44,977 nucleotides of DNA from an uncultured Clostridia bacterium. Lineage in GTDB: Bacteria > Bacillota > Clostridia > Christensenellales > UBA3700. Made by a program: the position numbers and the translations under genes. Location of the stretch: NCBI GenBank assembly GCA_947174325.1, contig CAMWIL010000004.1:1-44977 (forward strand), written 5' to 3'. Under the pieces are notes generated by a model. It searched no databases. It worked only from the letters and a program-made list of their open reading frames with translations, and was not told the DNA's origin. Positions 1 through 9,404 of the stretch are shown here, piece by piece (within the stretch, counting starts at the first letter, position 1; each line of letters opens with the position of its first letter).

Positions 1-84
1 GTGGTGTAGGATAGAGAATTCTGTATCCTAACTTCTTAATTATTCACTATTCACTTTTCACTATTTTTAGTAGTGTATGGCTTC

Positions 85-191
85 AAAGAAGTTTCGCAAT
101 TATTTAAGCCATATTTTTTAGCGACACATAAAGGTAAATCGTAAATTAGCTAAACCAAAAACTATGAGCAAATAATTGCAAAAACTTCTTT
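85..191. repeat. Dispersed imperfect palindromic repeat, family R1 copy 1
   Basis: AAAGAAGTTTCGCAATTATTT...AAATAATTGCAAAAACTTCTTT ends are inverted repeats; homologous to 18163..18268 and (reverse orientation) 35310..35415. Confidence 0.85.
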
Positions 192-224
192 TCGCGTTTG
201 CTCGTCGTGTTAGGAGATCATAAA

Positions 225-258
225 ACAAATGCAAGCGATTTCGCTTGCATTTTTCGTA
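225..258 (-). terminator. Hairpin terminator downstream of HTH gene
   Basis: AAATGCAAGCGATTTCGCTTGCATTT hairpin; on the minus strand it is followed by a T-rich run; a similar hairpin follows the paralogous HTH gene near 34346..34378. Confidence 0.6.
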
Positions 259-274
259 ATTGTTAATTGTTGAT

Positions 275-484
275 TTATTTATGAATATCCCGCCCTACAA
301 GTTCATCAAGACTTATATCGTAGAAGTCTGCTAAAATTATACAGAATTCTATAGTTGGATCATATACATTATTTTCCCAAGCACTAAGATTTGACTGTGC
401 AATTCCTGTTGCATTTGATACTTGCTCTTGTGTATATCCGCTAATTAGTCTTTGTTGTTTTAGTGCTTCACCGTAATTTTTCAT
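275..484 (-). CDS. XRE/Cro-family HTH regulator
   Basis: 69 aa, EALKQQRLISGYTQEQVSNATGIAQSNLSAWENN...DELVGRD; paralogous to 34396..34620. Confidence 0.85.
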   Translation of the reverse strand: MKNYGEALKQQRLISGYTQEQVSNATGIAQSNLSAWENNVYDPTIEFCIILADFYDISLDELVGRDIHK

Positions 485-496
485 ATTATCATTTTA

Positions 497-730
497 TCAA
501 TCAGATAAGTTTTCTCTTGCAAAGAGCGGAGAATCAAAGAATTCTTTGAGTGTAATGCCTAGACCTTCGCAAATATTATAAATAATGATTACTCCTATTG
601 ATTTATACTCGGCGAGCATACATAATGTTGAGCGTGATACGCCACACTTTTTTGCAAGTCCATAAACTGATAAATCATATTTTATTGCTAGATCATAAAT
701 TCTTTTTTGTATTGCTTCTGTTAAAGTCAT
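497..730 (-). CDS. Small HTH (Cro/C1-like) DNA-binding protein
   Basis: 77 aa, IKYDLSVYGLAKKCGVSRSTLCML...GLGITLKEFF. Confidence 0.75.
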   Translation of the reverse strand: MTLTEAIQKRIYDLAIKYDLSVYGLAKKCGVSRSTLCMLAEYKSIGVIIIYNICEGLGITLKEFFDSPLFARENLSD

Positions 731-832
731 AATATGATACTCATAAATAGTTTGGTCTACTGAACTAATTCTAATACTGACATATATTAAAAATAGTTTA
801 TTCTACTAAGCGTTTAGTTGACTAAAAACAAA

Positions 833-862
833 AAATGACTGTATAATTATTCTAATGAAACT
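833..862 (+). promoter_or_regulatory. Putative promoter of SLOG-like gene
   Basis: TTGACT-N18-TATAAT upstream of an AGAGG-type RBS and ATG 877; direct repeats AAATAGTTT(GG/AT)TCTACT(G/A)A at 745..763 and 791..809. Confidence 0.6.
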
Positions 863-876
863 ACAAAGAGGTCAAT

Positions 877-1413
877 ATGAAGGTAGCATTTATAGGACAT
901 AGTAAGTTCGGTGATAAGGTAGATAGAGATTTATTAGAGCAGAAAGTCCAAAATACAATAGAGAAATTGATTACGGAAGACGGGGCAGATGAATTTTTGT
1001 TTGGAGAAATGACAGGCTTTGATTCTATGTGTTACATTATTGTTTCGCAATTAAAAGAAAAATATCCGCAGATTAAACGCGTTTTTATAAGTCAGTACGG
1101 CGAACCAAATAAACAAATACAAAATAGTTTAAACGAATATTTTGAAGTATGCAAATATCCTATACCTGCGAGTACAATGAGAAAGAAGCCGCAGATTGAG
1201 AGAAATCAAATAATGATAGACGAGAGCGATTTGCTTATTGCGTACTACGACAAAGACTATAAGCCGGAATTTGAATATTTTGAAGAAATAATCTTTACGC
1301 AGACAGACAACAACACTCCGCCTTTGAGCAAAACAAAAATCGCTTTGACGTACGCTTTCAAAAAGGACAAGAAGTTTATCAATTTGTTTAGCGGAGAAAA
1401 CTCAAACGTTTGA
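877..1413 (+). CDS. SLOG-superfamily (DUF1273/YspA-like) protein
   Basis: N-term MKVAFIGHSKF, FLFGEMTGFDSM, ERNQIMIDESDLLIAYYD, SKTKIALTYAFKK; paralogous to 34723..35265. Confidence 0.7.
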   Translation: MKVAFIGHSKFGDKVDRDLLEQKVQNTIEKLITEDGADEFLFGEMTGFDSMCYIIVSQLKEKYPQIKRVFISQYGEPNKQIQNSLNEYFEVCKYPIPASTMRKKPQIERNQIMIDESDLLIAYYDKDYKPEFEYFEEIIFTQTDNNTPPLSKTKIALTYAFKKDKKFINLFSGENSNV

Positions 1414-1501
1414 TGTGTTGGTGAGTTGTAACAAACGAAGATTTACATAAGTTGTTTATTAGACAAAGAGAAGTGTATATGGATATAGGTGCGTTCGGAA
1501 A

Positions 1502-1588
1502 AATATGCGTTTAGCAATATGTTGCTAAACGCATATTGAGCGCAAATTAAAATCCCTTGCTAGCAATGGTAGCAAGGGATTTTAATTT
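1502..1588. repeat. Two-hairpin element, family R2 copy 1
   Basis: AATATGCGTTTAGCAA-tatg-TTGCTAAACGCATATT (1502..1537, perfect) followed by a perfect 19-bp-arm hairpin AAATTAAAATCCCTTGCTA-gcaatgg-TAGCAAGGGATTTTAATTT (1544..1588). Confidence 0.85.
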
Positions 1589-1757
1589 AGTGAGAAAGTA
1601 TATTGATCTATAAAGCGAATACAAAAAGCGTCGCGAATTCAAAAAGATTCGTCATATTCACGGTTTTGATCGACGTAGCAGAGTGGGGCAGGCGAAATGC
1701 GCGGTTTTCGATTATTATTCTAATAGTTTTTGATAAAAAATATTGTATTAATAATGG

Positions 1758-1906
1758 AAATCGCGCAGTCGCGCCTATTCTCGCGGCAATTTAATCTTCT
1801 ATCCAAATCTAATCAATTTTTAGAACGAAGATAACGCCATTAATATCGTACTGATAAAGCAAATCGCGCAGTCGCGCCTATTCTCATAGCAATTTAATCT
1901 TTATCC
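1758..1906. repeat. Pair of ~46-bp direct repeats
   Basis: AAATCGCGCAGTCGCGCCTATTCTC(GCGG/ATAG)CAATTTAATCTT(C)TATCC at 1758..1804 and 1861..1906. Confidence 0.85.
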
Positions 1907-2089
1907 ATAGTTCAAACAATTCAATCATCTATCCGTATCATTCAATATCGCTTAAAATAACCAATTTTTAGGGCGAAAATACTGTTTTTGAAAATTTTAC
2001 ATAAATTTTACATTCATATAATTGCGTATTTTCTATATATCTTGTAAAATCATTTGTGCTTATGCCAAAAGGGATGAAGCGGGAGGTTA

Positions 2090-2240
2090 CTGCTTATATA
2101 AGGAGAGAACTTCCGCAGACAAGTGTCCGACAATCGGGCGACTAACGGAATTGGGCTATTCTGCAAGCCCATTTTTAAAGGCAGAGGCGGAACGCACGGA
2201 AGTGTGTAGAGAAAAAATAAAAGTTAGGTAAAAAAGGAGA
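2090..2240 (+). promoter_or_regulatory. Candidate structured 5' leader of the S10 operon
   Basis: Hairpin-forming segments TTCCG(2111)/CGGAA(2146) enclosing CCGA-caa-TCGG, then TGGGC(2152)/GCCCA(2167) followed by T-rich stretch, between upstream AT-rich promoter-like DNA and rpsJ. Confidence 0.4.
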
Positions 2241-2247
2241 AAGAAAA

Positions 2248-2556
2248 ATGGCAGGACAAACAATCAGAATCAGATTAAGAGCGTACGATCACAACCTTAT
2301 CGACCTTGCGTCGGATAAGATAGTAGAGACGGCTAAGAGAAGCGGCGTACAGGTTTCCGGACCTATCCCACTTCCTACGGAAAAAGAAATCGTTACGATC
2401 ATCAGAGCGGTTCACAAGTATAAGGACAGCAGAGAGCAATTCGAATTGCGTACTCATAAAAGACTTATCGATATTATGAACCCGACCGCTAAGGCTGTTG
2501 ACGCGCTTATGAAACTCGATTTGCCCGCAGGCGTTGATATTCAAATCAAACTGTAA
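2248..2556 (+). CDS. rpsJ: 30S ribosomal protein S10
   Basis: [33 protein letters not shown]. Confidence 0.98.
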   Translation: MAGQTIRIRLRAYDHNLIDLASDKIVETAKRSGVQVSGPIPLPTEKEIVTIIRAVHKYKDSREQFELRTHKRLIDIMNPTAKAVDALMKLDLPAGVDIQIKL

Positions 2557-2639
2557 GCAATATAAAAACAATAATATTAGTCAATTAAAAACTGCAACAA
2601 GCGGTTTTGCGAAATAAAATAGGAGGATGAACTTTATCT

Positions 2640-3260
2640 ATGAATAAAGCAATCATTGGAAAAAAGTTAGCAATGAGTCAGATTTTTGCACCGGACGGCA
2701 CAGTTATTCCTGTTACGATCGTTCAGGCCGGTCCGTGTCCGATCGTGCAAAAGAAAACCCTTGACAACGACGGCTACGAAGCTCTTCAAATCGCATTCGG
2801 CGATATCAAAGAGAAGAACGTAAACAAGCCTGTAAAGGGTCATTACAAGAAAGCAGGCGTTACGCCTAGAAGAGTTTTGAGAGAATTCAGAACGGAAGTC
2901 GCTTCTTACGAACTCGGTCAGGAATTGACTTGCGCGCAATTTGCGGAGGGATCTCTCGTAGACGTAAGCGGTACGTCCAAAGGACACGGCTTTACCGGCG
3001 CGGTAAAGAGATGGAATCACCACTGCGGTCCTATGGCGCACGGTTCGGGTTATCACAGAGGCGTAGGTTCTATGGGCGCTTGTTCTACTCCTTCAAGAGT
3101 ATTCAAGAACAAGAAAATGTCCGGACATTGGGGTAATGAGAAAGTTACTGTCAGAAACCTCACAGTGGCAAGAGTCGATGCCGAACGTAATCTTCTTTTC
3201 ATCAAGGGCGCTATCCCCGGAGCAAAGGGTAACGTTGTTGTTGTAAAGCAAAACGGTTAA
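2640..3260 (+). CDS. rplC: 50S ribosomal protein L3
   Basis: IIGKKLAMSQIFAPDG...GTSKGHGFTGAVKRW. Confidence 0.98.
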   Translation: MNKAIIGKKLAMSQIFAPDGTVIPVTIVQAGPCPIVQKKTLDNDGYEALQIAFGDIKEKNVNKPVKGHYKKAGVTPRRVLREFRTEVASYELGQELTCAQFAEGSLVDVSGTSKGHGFTGAVKRWNHHCGPMAHGSGYHRGVGSMGACSTPSRVFKNKKMSGHWGNEKVTVRNLTVARVDAERNLLFIKGAIPGAKGNVVVVKQNG

Positions 3261-3274
3261 AGGAGTGAGCAAAA

Positions 3275-3907
3275 ATGAAGGTTAATGTTTTAGATATAAA
3301 AGCAAAGAAAGTAGGCGAGATCGAACTCAACGACGCAGTATTCGGCGTTGAATACAACGAAGCGCTTATTCACCAGGTAGTAGTTGCTCAGTTGGCGAAC
3401 AAAAGACAAGGCACGAAGTCCACTTTGACTCGTACGGAAGTTAGAGGCGGAGGCAAGAAGCCTTGGAGACAAAAGGGCACGGGTCGCGCTAGACAAGGCA
3501 GCATCAGAAGTCCGCAATGGACGGGCGGCGGCGTAGTATTCGCTCCGAAGCCAAGAGATTTCTCGCAGAAGATAAACAAGAAGATGAAGACAGCGGCTAC
3601 TCTTTCCGCATTGAGCGCAAAGGTAAGCGACAACGATTTCATCGTGTTGGACAAACTTCAACTTGAAGCTGCGAAGACCAAGTATATCGCTCAAATGCTC
3701 AAAGCTTTTGAGATCAATAGCAAGGTTTTGATCGCAGTAGCAAACGATGACGAAGCAGTTTTGAGAGCGTGCGCAAACATTCAGAACGTTACGCTTATCA
3801 ACGCGGATCTCGTAAACGTTTACGATTTGGCTGCCAACACAAAATGTATCTTCACCGTTGACGCGGTCAACAAGATCCAAAGCAGATTTGAGGAGGTATG
3901 CGAATAA
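3275..3907 (+). CDS. rplD: 50S ribosomal protein L4
   Basis: [32 protein letters not shown]. Confidence 0.98.
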   Translation: MKVNVLDIKAKKVGEIELNDAVFGVEYNEALIHQVVVAQLANKRQGTKSTLTRTEVRGGGKKPWRQKGTGRARQGSIRSPQWTGGGVVFAPKPRDFSQKINKKMKTAATLSALSAKVSDNDFIVLDKLQLEAAKTKYIAQMLKAFEINSKVLIAVANDDEAVLRACANIQNVTLINADLVNVYDLAANTKCIFTVDAVNKIQSRFEEVCE

Positions 3908-4197
3908 TGAATAAATATGATATTATTATATCCCCTATCCTTACGGAAAAGAGTTATGACGGTATCGCTGATAAAAAGTATACTTTCAAAGTAGCGCAAG
4001 AGGCTACGAAAACTCAGATAAAGGTTGCCGTTGAAGACATCTTCGGCGTAAAGGTAGCAAAAGTCAACACTGTAAACGTTGACGGCAAGAAAAAGAGAAT
4101 GGGCAAGTACGAAGGTACGACGACCGGTTACAAGAAAGCCGTAGTTACGTTGACACAAGATAGCAAGACGATCGAATTCTTCGAGAGTTTGGCATAA
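3907..4197 (+). CDS. rplW: 50S ribosomal protein L23
   Basis: [17 protein letters not shown]; start moved to ATG 3907 (TAATG overlap with rplD, GGAGG upstream). Confidence 0.96.
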   Translation: MNKYDIIISPILTEKSYDGIADKKYTFKVAQEATKTQIKVAVEDIFGVKVAKVNTVNVDGKKKRMGKYEGTTTGYKKAVVTLTQDSKTIEFFESLA

Positions 4198-4212
4198 TGG
4201 GAGGACAAGATA

Positions 4213-5037
4213 ATGGCTATTAAGAGATATAAACCAACTTCTCCCGCGCGTCGTTTTATGACAGTATCGGCGTTTACCGAGATCACGACGACCGTTCCCG
4301 AAAAGAGTTTGCTTCAATCTTTGAACAAATCGGGCGGTAGAAACGCGACAGGTAGAATTACCGTTAGACACATCGGCGGCGGCAACAGAAGAAAGTACAG
4401 AATAATTGATTTCAAGCGTAATAAGGATAACGTTCCCGCAAAGGTAGCTTCCATTGAGTACGATCCAAACCGCAGCGCAAACATCGCGCTTTTGGTATAC
4501 GCAGACGGAGAAAAGAGATACATTATCGCGCCTCTCGGTTTGCAAAAGGGCGACACCGTTATGAGCGGCGAAAATGCGGACATCAAGACGGGCAATACGC
4601 TTCCTCTTGAAAAGATCCCCGTAGGTACGGTTATCCACAATATAGAAATGCATCCCGGCAAGGGCGGTCAGATCGCAAGATCGGCAGGCAATTCGGCTCA
4701 ATTGATGGCTAAGGAAGGCAAGTACGCTACGCTCAGACTTCCGAGCGGCGAAATGAGATATCTTCCTATCAAGTGCAGAGCTACGATCGGTCAGGTCGGC
4801 AATCTCGAACACGAGATCGTTTCTATCGGTAAGGCAGGTCGCAAACGTCATATGGGCGTTAGACCGACGGTCCGCGGCGTTGTAATGAACCCTTGCGACC
4901 ACCCGCACGGCGGTGGCGAAGGCAAGTCGCCTATCGGTATGCCTAGTCCTGTAACTCCTTGGGGTAAACCTGCTTTGGGTTACAAGACCAGAAAGAAGAA
5001 CAAGAGCAATAAGTTCATCATCAAGCGTGTGAACTAG
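4213..5037 (+). CDS. rplB: 50S ribosomal protein L2
   Basis: [17 protein letters not shown]...[17 protein letters not shown]. Confidence 0.98.
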   Translation: MAIKRYKPTSPARRFMTVSAFTEITTTVPEKSLLQSLNKSGGRNATGRITVRHIGGGNRRKYRIIDFKRNKDNVPAKVASIEYDPNRSANIALLVYADGEKRYIIAPLGLQKGDTVMSGENADIKTGNTLPLEKIPVGTVIHNIEMHPGKGGQIARSAGNSAQLMAKEGKYATLRLPSGEMRYLPIKCRATIGQVGNLEHEIVSIGKAGRKRHMGVRPTVRGVVMNPCDHPHGGGEGKSPIGMPSPVTPWGKPALGYKTRKKNKSNKFIIKRVN

Positions 5038-5048
5038 GAGGAGCGAAA

Positions 5049-5327
5049 ATGAGTAGATCAGTAAAAAAAGGACCTTTCGTTGAAAAGAGACTTATAGACA
5101 GAATTATCGCAATGAACAACGCCAACGAGAAGAAAGTCGTTAAGACTTGGTCAAGATCTTCGACGATCTTCCCGGATATGGTAGGACACACGATCGCCGT
5201 ACACGACGGCAGAAAGCACGTACCCGTATATATCACCGAAGATATGGTCGGCTGCAAACTCGGCGAGTTCGCTCCGACAAGAACCTTCAAGGGTCACGCC
5301 GGCGAGAAAACGACAGGAAGGAGATAA
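5049..5327 (+). CDS. rpsS: 30S ribosomal protein S19
   Basis: [19 protein letters not shown]. Confidence 0.98.
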   Translation: MSRSVKKGPFVEKRLIDRIIAMNNANEKKVVKTWSRSSTIFPDMVGHTIAVHDGRKHVPVYITEDMVGCKLGEFAPTRTFKGHAGEKTTGRR

Positions 5328-5330
5328 AAA

Positions 5331-5738
5331 ATGGCAAAGAGATTAAGAGAAAAAGCACAGGCTCGTAAAGACAATGCCGACAAGCGTCCAAGCGCTACAG
5401 TTAAGTATGTAAGAATGTCTCCCGACAAAGTAAGAATAGTACTTGATATTATTAGAGGAAAGAGCTACGTCGAAGCTTTGGCAATTTTGAAGTTTACACG
5501 CAAGGCTGCTTGCGAACCGCTTATCAAATTGCTCAACTCGGCGGCGGCAAACGCGGAAGACCATTTGAATATGAGCAAGAGCGATCTTTACGTTGCAGAA
5601 TGTTTCGCAAACGCAGGTCCTATCCTCAAACGTATCAGAGCAAGAGCAAAGGGAAGCGCGGCAAGAATAAACAAGCGCACCTGCCACATCACGATAATTC
5701 TTGATGAAAAAACACAAGACGCTGCAAGCGCTAAATAA
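5331..5738 (+). CDS. rplV: 50S ribosomal protein L22
   Basis: [27 protein letters not shown]. Confidence 0.97.
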   Translation: MAKRLREKAQARKDNADKRPSATVKYVRMSPDKVRIVLDIIRGKSYVEALAILKFTRKAACEPLIKLLNSAAANAEDHLNMSKSDLYVAECFANAGPILKRIRARAKGSAARINKRTCHITIILDEKTQDAASAK

Positions 5739-5755
5739 GCAAGGAGGTATTAAAA

Positions 5756-6445
5756 ATGGGTCAAAAAGTTAGTCCACACGGCTTAAGAGTCGGCGTTATT
5801 AAAGAGTGGAACGCGCAATGGTATGCTGACAAGAAGAATTTTTCCAAGAACCTTGTCGAAGACCACAAGATAAGAACTTATCTTAAAAAGAAGTATTATC
5901 AATGCTCGATTTCCAAAATAACGATCAGCAGAATACTTTCTTCGGCAAACGACATCGTTATCGTTACGATCTACACCTCCAAACCGGGTATTATGATCGG
6001 TAAAGCTGGCGCAGGCGTTGAGCAGATCAAAAAAGAAGTTATGAAGCTTGCTCCCAAGAAGAGCGTAAGCATCAATATTATGGAAGTTAAGAGACCTGAC
6101 ACGGACGCTCAACTTATCGCGGAAAACATCGCCGCTCAGCTCGAAAAGCGTACCGCTTTCAGAAGAGCAATGAAGGGATGTATCTCCAAGGCTATGAAGA
6201 GCGGCGTCAAAGGTATCAAGACTAAGGTTTCTGGTCGTCTCGACGGCGCGGAAATCGCAAGATCGGAAAGCTACCACGAAGGTTCTATCCCTCTTCAAAC
6301 TTTGAGAGCGGATATCGACTACGGTACTGCCGAGGCGCATACGACTTTCGGTATCATCGGCGTAAAAGTATGGGTTTACAAGGGTGAAGTACTCGGAAAG
6401 AGCGCAACCAATGCAAAAGAGAATAAGGAAGGAGGTAACGCGTAA
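5756..6445 (+). CDS. rpsC: 30S ribosomal protein S3
   Basis: [27 protein letters not shown]. Confidence 0.98.
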   Translation: MGQKVSPHGLRVGVIKEWNAQWYADKKNFSKNLVEDHKIRTYLKKKYYQCSISKITISRILSSANDIVIVTIYTSKPGIMIGKAGAGVEQIKKEVMKLAPKKSVSINIMEVKRPDTDAQLIAENIAAQLEKRTAFRRAMKGCISKAMKSGVKGIKTKVSGRLDGAEIARSESYHEGSIPLQTLRADIDYGTAEAHTTFGIIGVKVWVYKGEVLGKSATNAKENKEGGNA

Positions 6446-6876
6446 TGTTAATGCCTAAAAGAGTAAAAAGACGTCGTGTTCATCGCGGAAGATTGACCGG
6501 ACAGGCAAACAAGGGCAACAAAGTGGCATACGGCGAATACGGTCTCGTAGCGCTCGAGCCGAGTTGGATTACCTCCAACCAAATAGAAGCAGCCCGTATC
6601 GCAATGACACGTTACATCAAGAGAGGCGGTAAAGTTTGGATAAACATTTTCCCGCACAAACCTATAACAAAAAAACCTGCTGAAACCAGAATGGGTAGCG
6701 GTAAGGGTAGCGTAGAATACTGGGTAGCAGTAGTAAAGCCGGGCCGTGTAATGTTTGAAATGGCTGGTGTAAGTGAAGAAGTCGCTCGCGAAGCGCTCAG
6801 ACTTGCATCCCACAAGTTGCCGGTAAAGTGCAAGTTTGTTAAGAGAGAAGAGGTGAGTGAAGATGAAAGCAAGTAA
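6445..6876 (+). CDS. rplP: 50S ribosomal protein L16
   Basis: [19 protein letters not shown]. Confidence 0.98.
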   Translation: MLMPKRVKRRRVHRGRLTGQANKGNKVAYGEYGLVALEPSWITSNQIEAARIAMTRYIKRGGKVWINIFPHKPITKKPAETRMGSGKGSVEYWVAVVKPGRVMFEMAGVSEEVAREALRLASHKLPVKCKFVKREEVSEDESK

Positions 6877-7105
6877 TTTTTTCGAGATGACAAATGACGA
6901 ACTTAATCTCAAATTGAACGAGTTGAAGGAAGAACTTTTCAATCTTCGCTTTAAGCACAAAGCAGGACAACTCGAAAACGCAAATCAACTTGCAATATGC
7001 AAGAAAGATATCGCAAGAGTAAAGACGGTTATCCGTCAAAGAGAACTCGGCATTTCTCAAGAGCCTGCTAAGGCGGCTAAGAAAGCAACAAAGAAATCTA
7101 AATAA
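6863..7105 (+). CDS. rpmC: 50S ribosomal protein L29 with Lys/Ala-rich C-terminal tail
   Basis: [39 protein letters not shown]; start placed at ATG 6863. Confidence 0.95.
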   Translation: MKASNFFEMTNDELNLKLNELKEELFNLRFKHKAGQLENANQLAICKKDIARVKTVIRQRELGISQEPAKAAKKATKKSK

Positions 7106-7120
7106 GGAGGATAACAAAAC

Positions 7121-7378
7121 ATGGAAGAAAGAAATCTCAGAAAAACCAGAGTTGGCGTTGTAGTCAGCGACAAGATGGATAAGACTGTTGTCGTTGCTAT
7201 CAAAGAGCGTGTTAAACATCCTCTTTACGGTAAGATTGTCAACAGAACAAAGACGTTCAAGGCTCACGATGAGCAAAATGAATGTGGCATAGGCGATACC
7301 GTTCGTATCGTCGAAACAAGACCTCTGTCCAAAGAGAAACGTTGGAGAGTGGTTGAGATCGTCGAAAAGGCTAAATAA
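7121..7378 (+). CDS. rpsQ: 30S ribosomal protein S17
   Basis: [32 protein letters not shown]. Confidence 0.98.
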   Translation: MEERNLRKTRVGVVVSDKMDKTVVVAIKERVKHPLYGKIVNRTKTFKAHDEQNECGIGDTVRIVETRPLSKEKRWRVVEIVEKAK

Positions 7379-7390
7379 GGAGGACCGAAT

Positions 7391-7759
7391 ATGATACAAC
7401 CGGAAACAAGATTGGCAGTTGCGGACAATTCAGGCGCAAAGGAAATCAAGTGTATTAGAGTTATGGGCGGATCCTTCCGTAGAAGCGGTAATATAGGCGA
7501 CGTTATCGTTGCGGCAGTTCAGGCTGCTACTCCGGGCGGCGCAGTTAAGAAAGGCGACGTAGTTAAGGCTGTAATCGTCAGAACCAAGAAAGGTATCAGA
7601 AGAACAGACGGTTCGCACATCAGATTTGATGACAACGCCGCAGTTATTATCGACAACCAAAAACAACCGAGAGGCACGCGTATCTTTGGACCAATCGCCA
7701 GAGAGCTTAGAGATAAAGATTATATGAAGATCATATCTCTCGCCCCTGAGGTAATCTAA
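7391..7759 (+). CDS. rplN: 50S ribosomal protein L14
   Basis: [27 protein letters not shown]. Confidence 0.98.
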   Translation: MIQPETRLAVADNSGAKEIKCIRVMGGSFRRSGNIGDVIVAAVQAATPGGAVKKGDVVKAVIVRTKKGIRRTDGSHIRFDDNAAVIIDNQKQPRGTRIFGPIARELRDKDYMKIISLAPEVI

Positions 7760-7774
7760 CGGAGGTAGACCACT

Positions 7775-8206
7775 ATGAGTATGAATGTTAAGAAGGGCGA
7801 CGCGGTAAAGATCATCGCGGGCTCGGATAAAGGTAAGACAGGTCAGGTTTTGGCAGTAAACACCAAGTCCAATAGAGTGGTTCTCAAAGGCGACGGCTTG
7901 AAGACCGTGAAGTGTTTCGTTAAACCTCGTAACGCTCAGGAAAAGGGCGGCATTATAGAGAGAGAGGCTTCGATCAACGTTTCCAACGTTATGATCATCT
8001 GCCCAAGCTGTAATGCGGCTACGAGAGTAGGTCACAGCGTCACCGTTGACGAAAACGGCAAGTCTGTAAAAAACCGTATCTGTAAGAAGTGCGGAGCGTC
8101 TTTGGACGTAAAGGCTGCTAAAGCTGCTAAGACGGCTAAGAAAGCTACGAAGAAGACCGCTACTAAAGCAAAAAAGACCGTGAAGACGGAAGAAGAAAAC
8201 AACTAA
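7775..8206 (+). CDS. rplX: 50S ribosomal protein L24 with Lys/Ala-rich C-terminal extension
   Basis: VKKGDAVKIIAGSDKGKTGQVLAV plus tail KAAKAAKTAKKATKKTATKAKKTVKTEEENN. Confidence 0.95.
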   Translation: MSMNVKKGDAVKIIAGSDKGKTGQVLAVNTKSNRVVLKGDGLKTVKCFVKPRNAQEKGGIIEREASINVSNVMIICPSCNAATRVGHSVTVDENGKSVKNRICKKCGASLDVKAAKAAKTAKKATKKTATKAKKTVKTEEENN

Positions 8207-8221
8207 TGGAGGATAACGACT

Positions 8222-8773
8222 GTGGAAAATAGAGAATACAGAATGTTGGAATATTATAAATCGACAGTAGTTCCTGCATTGATCAAAAAATTCAATTACA
8301 AGAACGTCAACGAAGTTCCGAAACTTGAAAAGGTAGTTCTTAATATGGGACTCGGCGACGTAAAAGACAACAGCAAGAGCCTTCAACAAGCGATTGAAGA
8401 ACTCAAAATGATCGCAGGTCAAGCTCCCGCTGAATGTAAAGCAAAGAAGAGCGTTGCAAACTTCAAAGTCAGAGAAGGTATGGTAATCGGCGCAAAGGTT
8501 ACTCTTCGCGGTAAAAAGATGTACGACTTTATGGATAAACTCGTATCCGTCGCGCTTCCCCGCGTAAGAGACTTTAAGGGCGTGCCAAACGATTCTTTTG
8601 ACGGACGTGGCAACTACGCAATGGGCGTTAAGGAACAAATCATCTTCCCGGAAATTCAATACGACAAGGTAGAGAAGGTAAGAGGTTTTGACGTTATCGT
8701 CGTTACAACTGCAAAAACAGACGAAGAGGCTAAGGAGTTGTTGACTCTCCTCGGTATGCCTTTTGTGAAATAA
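8222..8773 (+). CDS. rplE: 50S ribosomal protein L5
   Basis: [17 protein letters not shown]...[25 protein letters not shown] start. Confidence 0.98.
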   Translation: MENREYRMLEYYKSTVVPALIKKFNYKNVNEVPKLEKVVLNMGLGDVKDNSKSLQQAIEELKMIAGQAPAECKAKKSVANFKVREGMVIGAKVTLRGKKMYDFMDKLVSVALPRVRDFKGVPNDSFDGRGNYAMGVKEQIIFPEIQYDKVEKVRGFDVIVVTTAKTDEEAKELLTLLGMPFVK

Positions 8774-8785
8774 GGAGATTAGAAA

Positions 8786-8971
8786 ATGGCTAAAAAAGCA
8801 ATGATCAACAAACAACAAAAGACTCCAAAGTACTCCACAAGAGCATACACGAGATGCCAAATTTGTGGAAGACCGCACGCAGTATTAAGAAAGTACGGAA
8901 TTTGCAGAATTTGCTTCAGAGAACTCGCATACAAGGGCGAGATCCCCGGAGTAAAGAAGGCAAGTTGGTAA
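8786..8971 (+). CDS. rpsN: 30S ribosomal protein S14, zinc-binding type
   Basis: 61 aa, [25 protein letters not shown]. Confidence 0.97.
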   Translation: MAKKAMINKQQKTPKYSTRAYTRCQICGRPHAVLRKYGICRICFRELAYKGEIPGVKKASW

Positions 8972-8987
8972 TAGGAGGACATTTACT

Positions 8988-9386
8988 ATGATGATAACTG
9001 ACCCAATCGCAGATATGCTTACACGTATCCGTAACGGTTTGGTAGCAAAGCACGAAAGTGTCGAGATGCCAAGCTCCAAGATGAAAAAAGCGATCGCTCA
9101 AATTTTGACAGACGAGGGCTTCATCAACGGATTTGAAATAGTAGAAGGCGAAGTTCAAAGTGTTATGAAGGTAAATTTGAAGTATGGACCCAATAATGAA
9201 AAGGTCATTTCGGGTATAAAGCGTATTTCCAAGCCAGGTCTTAGAGTATACGCTAATTCGGAAAATCTTCCTGTCGTGCTCAACGGTTTGGGAATAGCTA
9301 TTGTTTCCACGTCCAAGGGCGTTATGACAGATAAGAAGGCACGCGCAGCGCACATCGGCGGAGAAGTGCTCGCTTACGTTTGGTAA
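8988..9386 (+). CDS. rpsH: 30S ribosomal protein S8
   Basis: [16 protein letters not shown]...[15 protein letters not shown]. Confidence 0.98.
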   Translation: MMITDPIADMLTRIRNGLVAKHESVEMPSSKMKKAIAQILTDEGFINGFEIVEGEVQSVMKVNLKYGPNNEKVISGIKRISKPGLRVYANSENLPVVLNGLGIAIVSTSKGVMTDKKARAAHIGGEVLAYVW

Positions 9387-9404
9387 TAGGGAGGTAAAGG
9401 AATT

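Noticed and set aside
1502-1588. Integron attC-like site
   Set aside because: Hairpins lack recognisable attC core sites and there is no integrase or gene-cassette array.
1603-1794. 63-aa ORF
   Set aside because: No convincing RBS or domain; overlaps the 46-bp repeat region.
2022-2231. 69-aa ORF upstream of rpsJ
   Set aside because: Lies in the putative structured leader, no RBS, low-information translation.
3820-4908. 362-aa minus-strand ORF opposite rplW/rplB
   Set aside because: Antisense shadow ORF with no RBS or known motif.
7430-8878. 482-aa minus-strand ORF opposite rplN-rplX-rplE
   Set aside because: Antisense to three clear ribosomal genes; composition looks like reverse-complemented codon bias and no recognisable domain.
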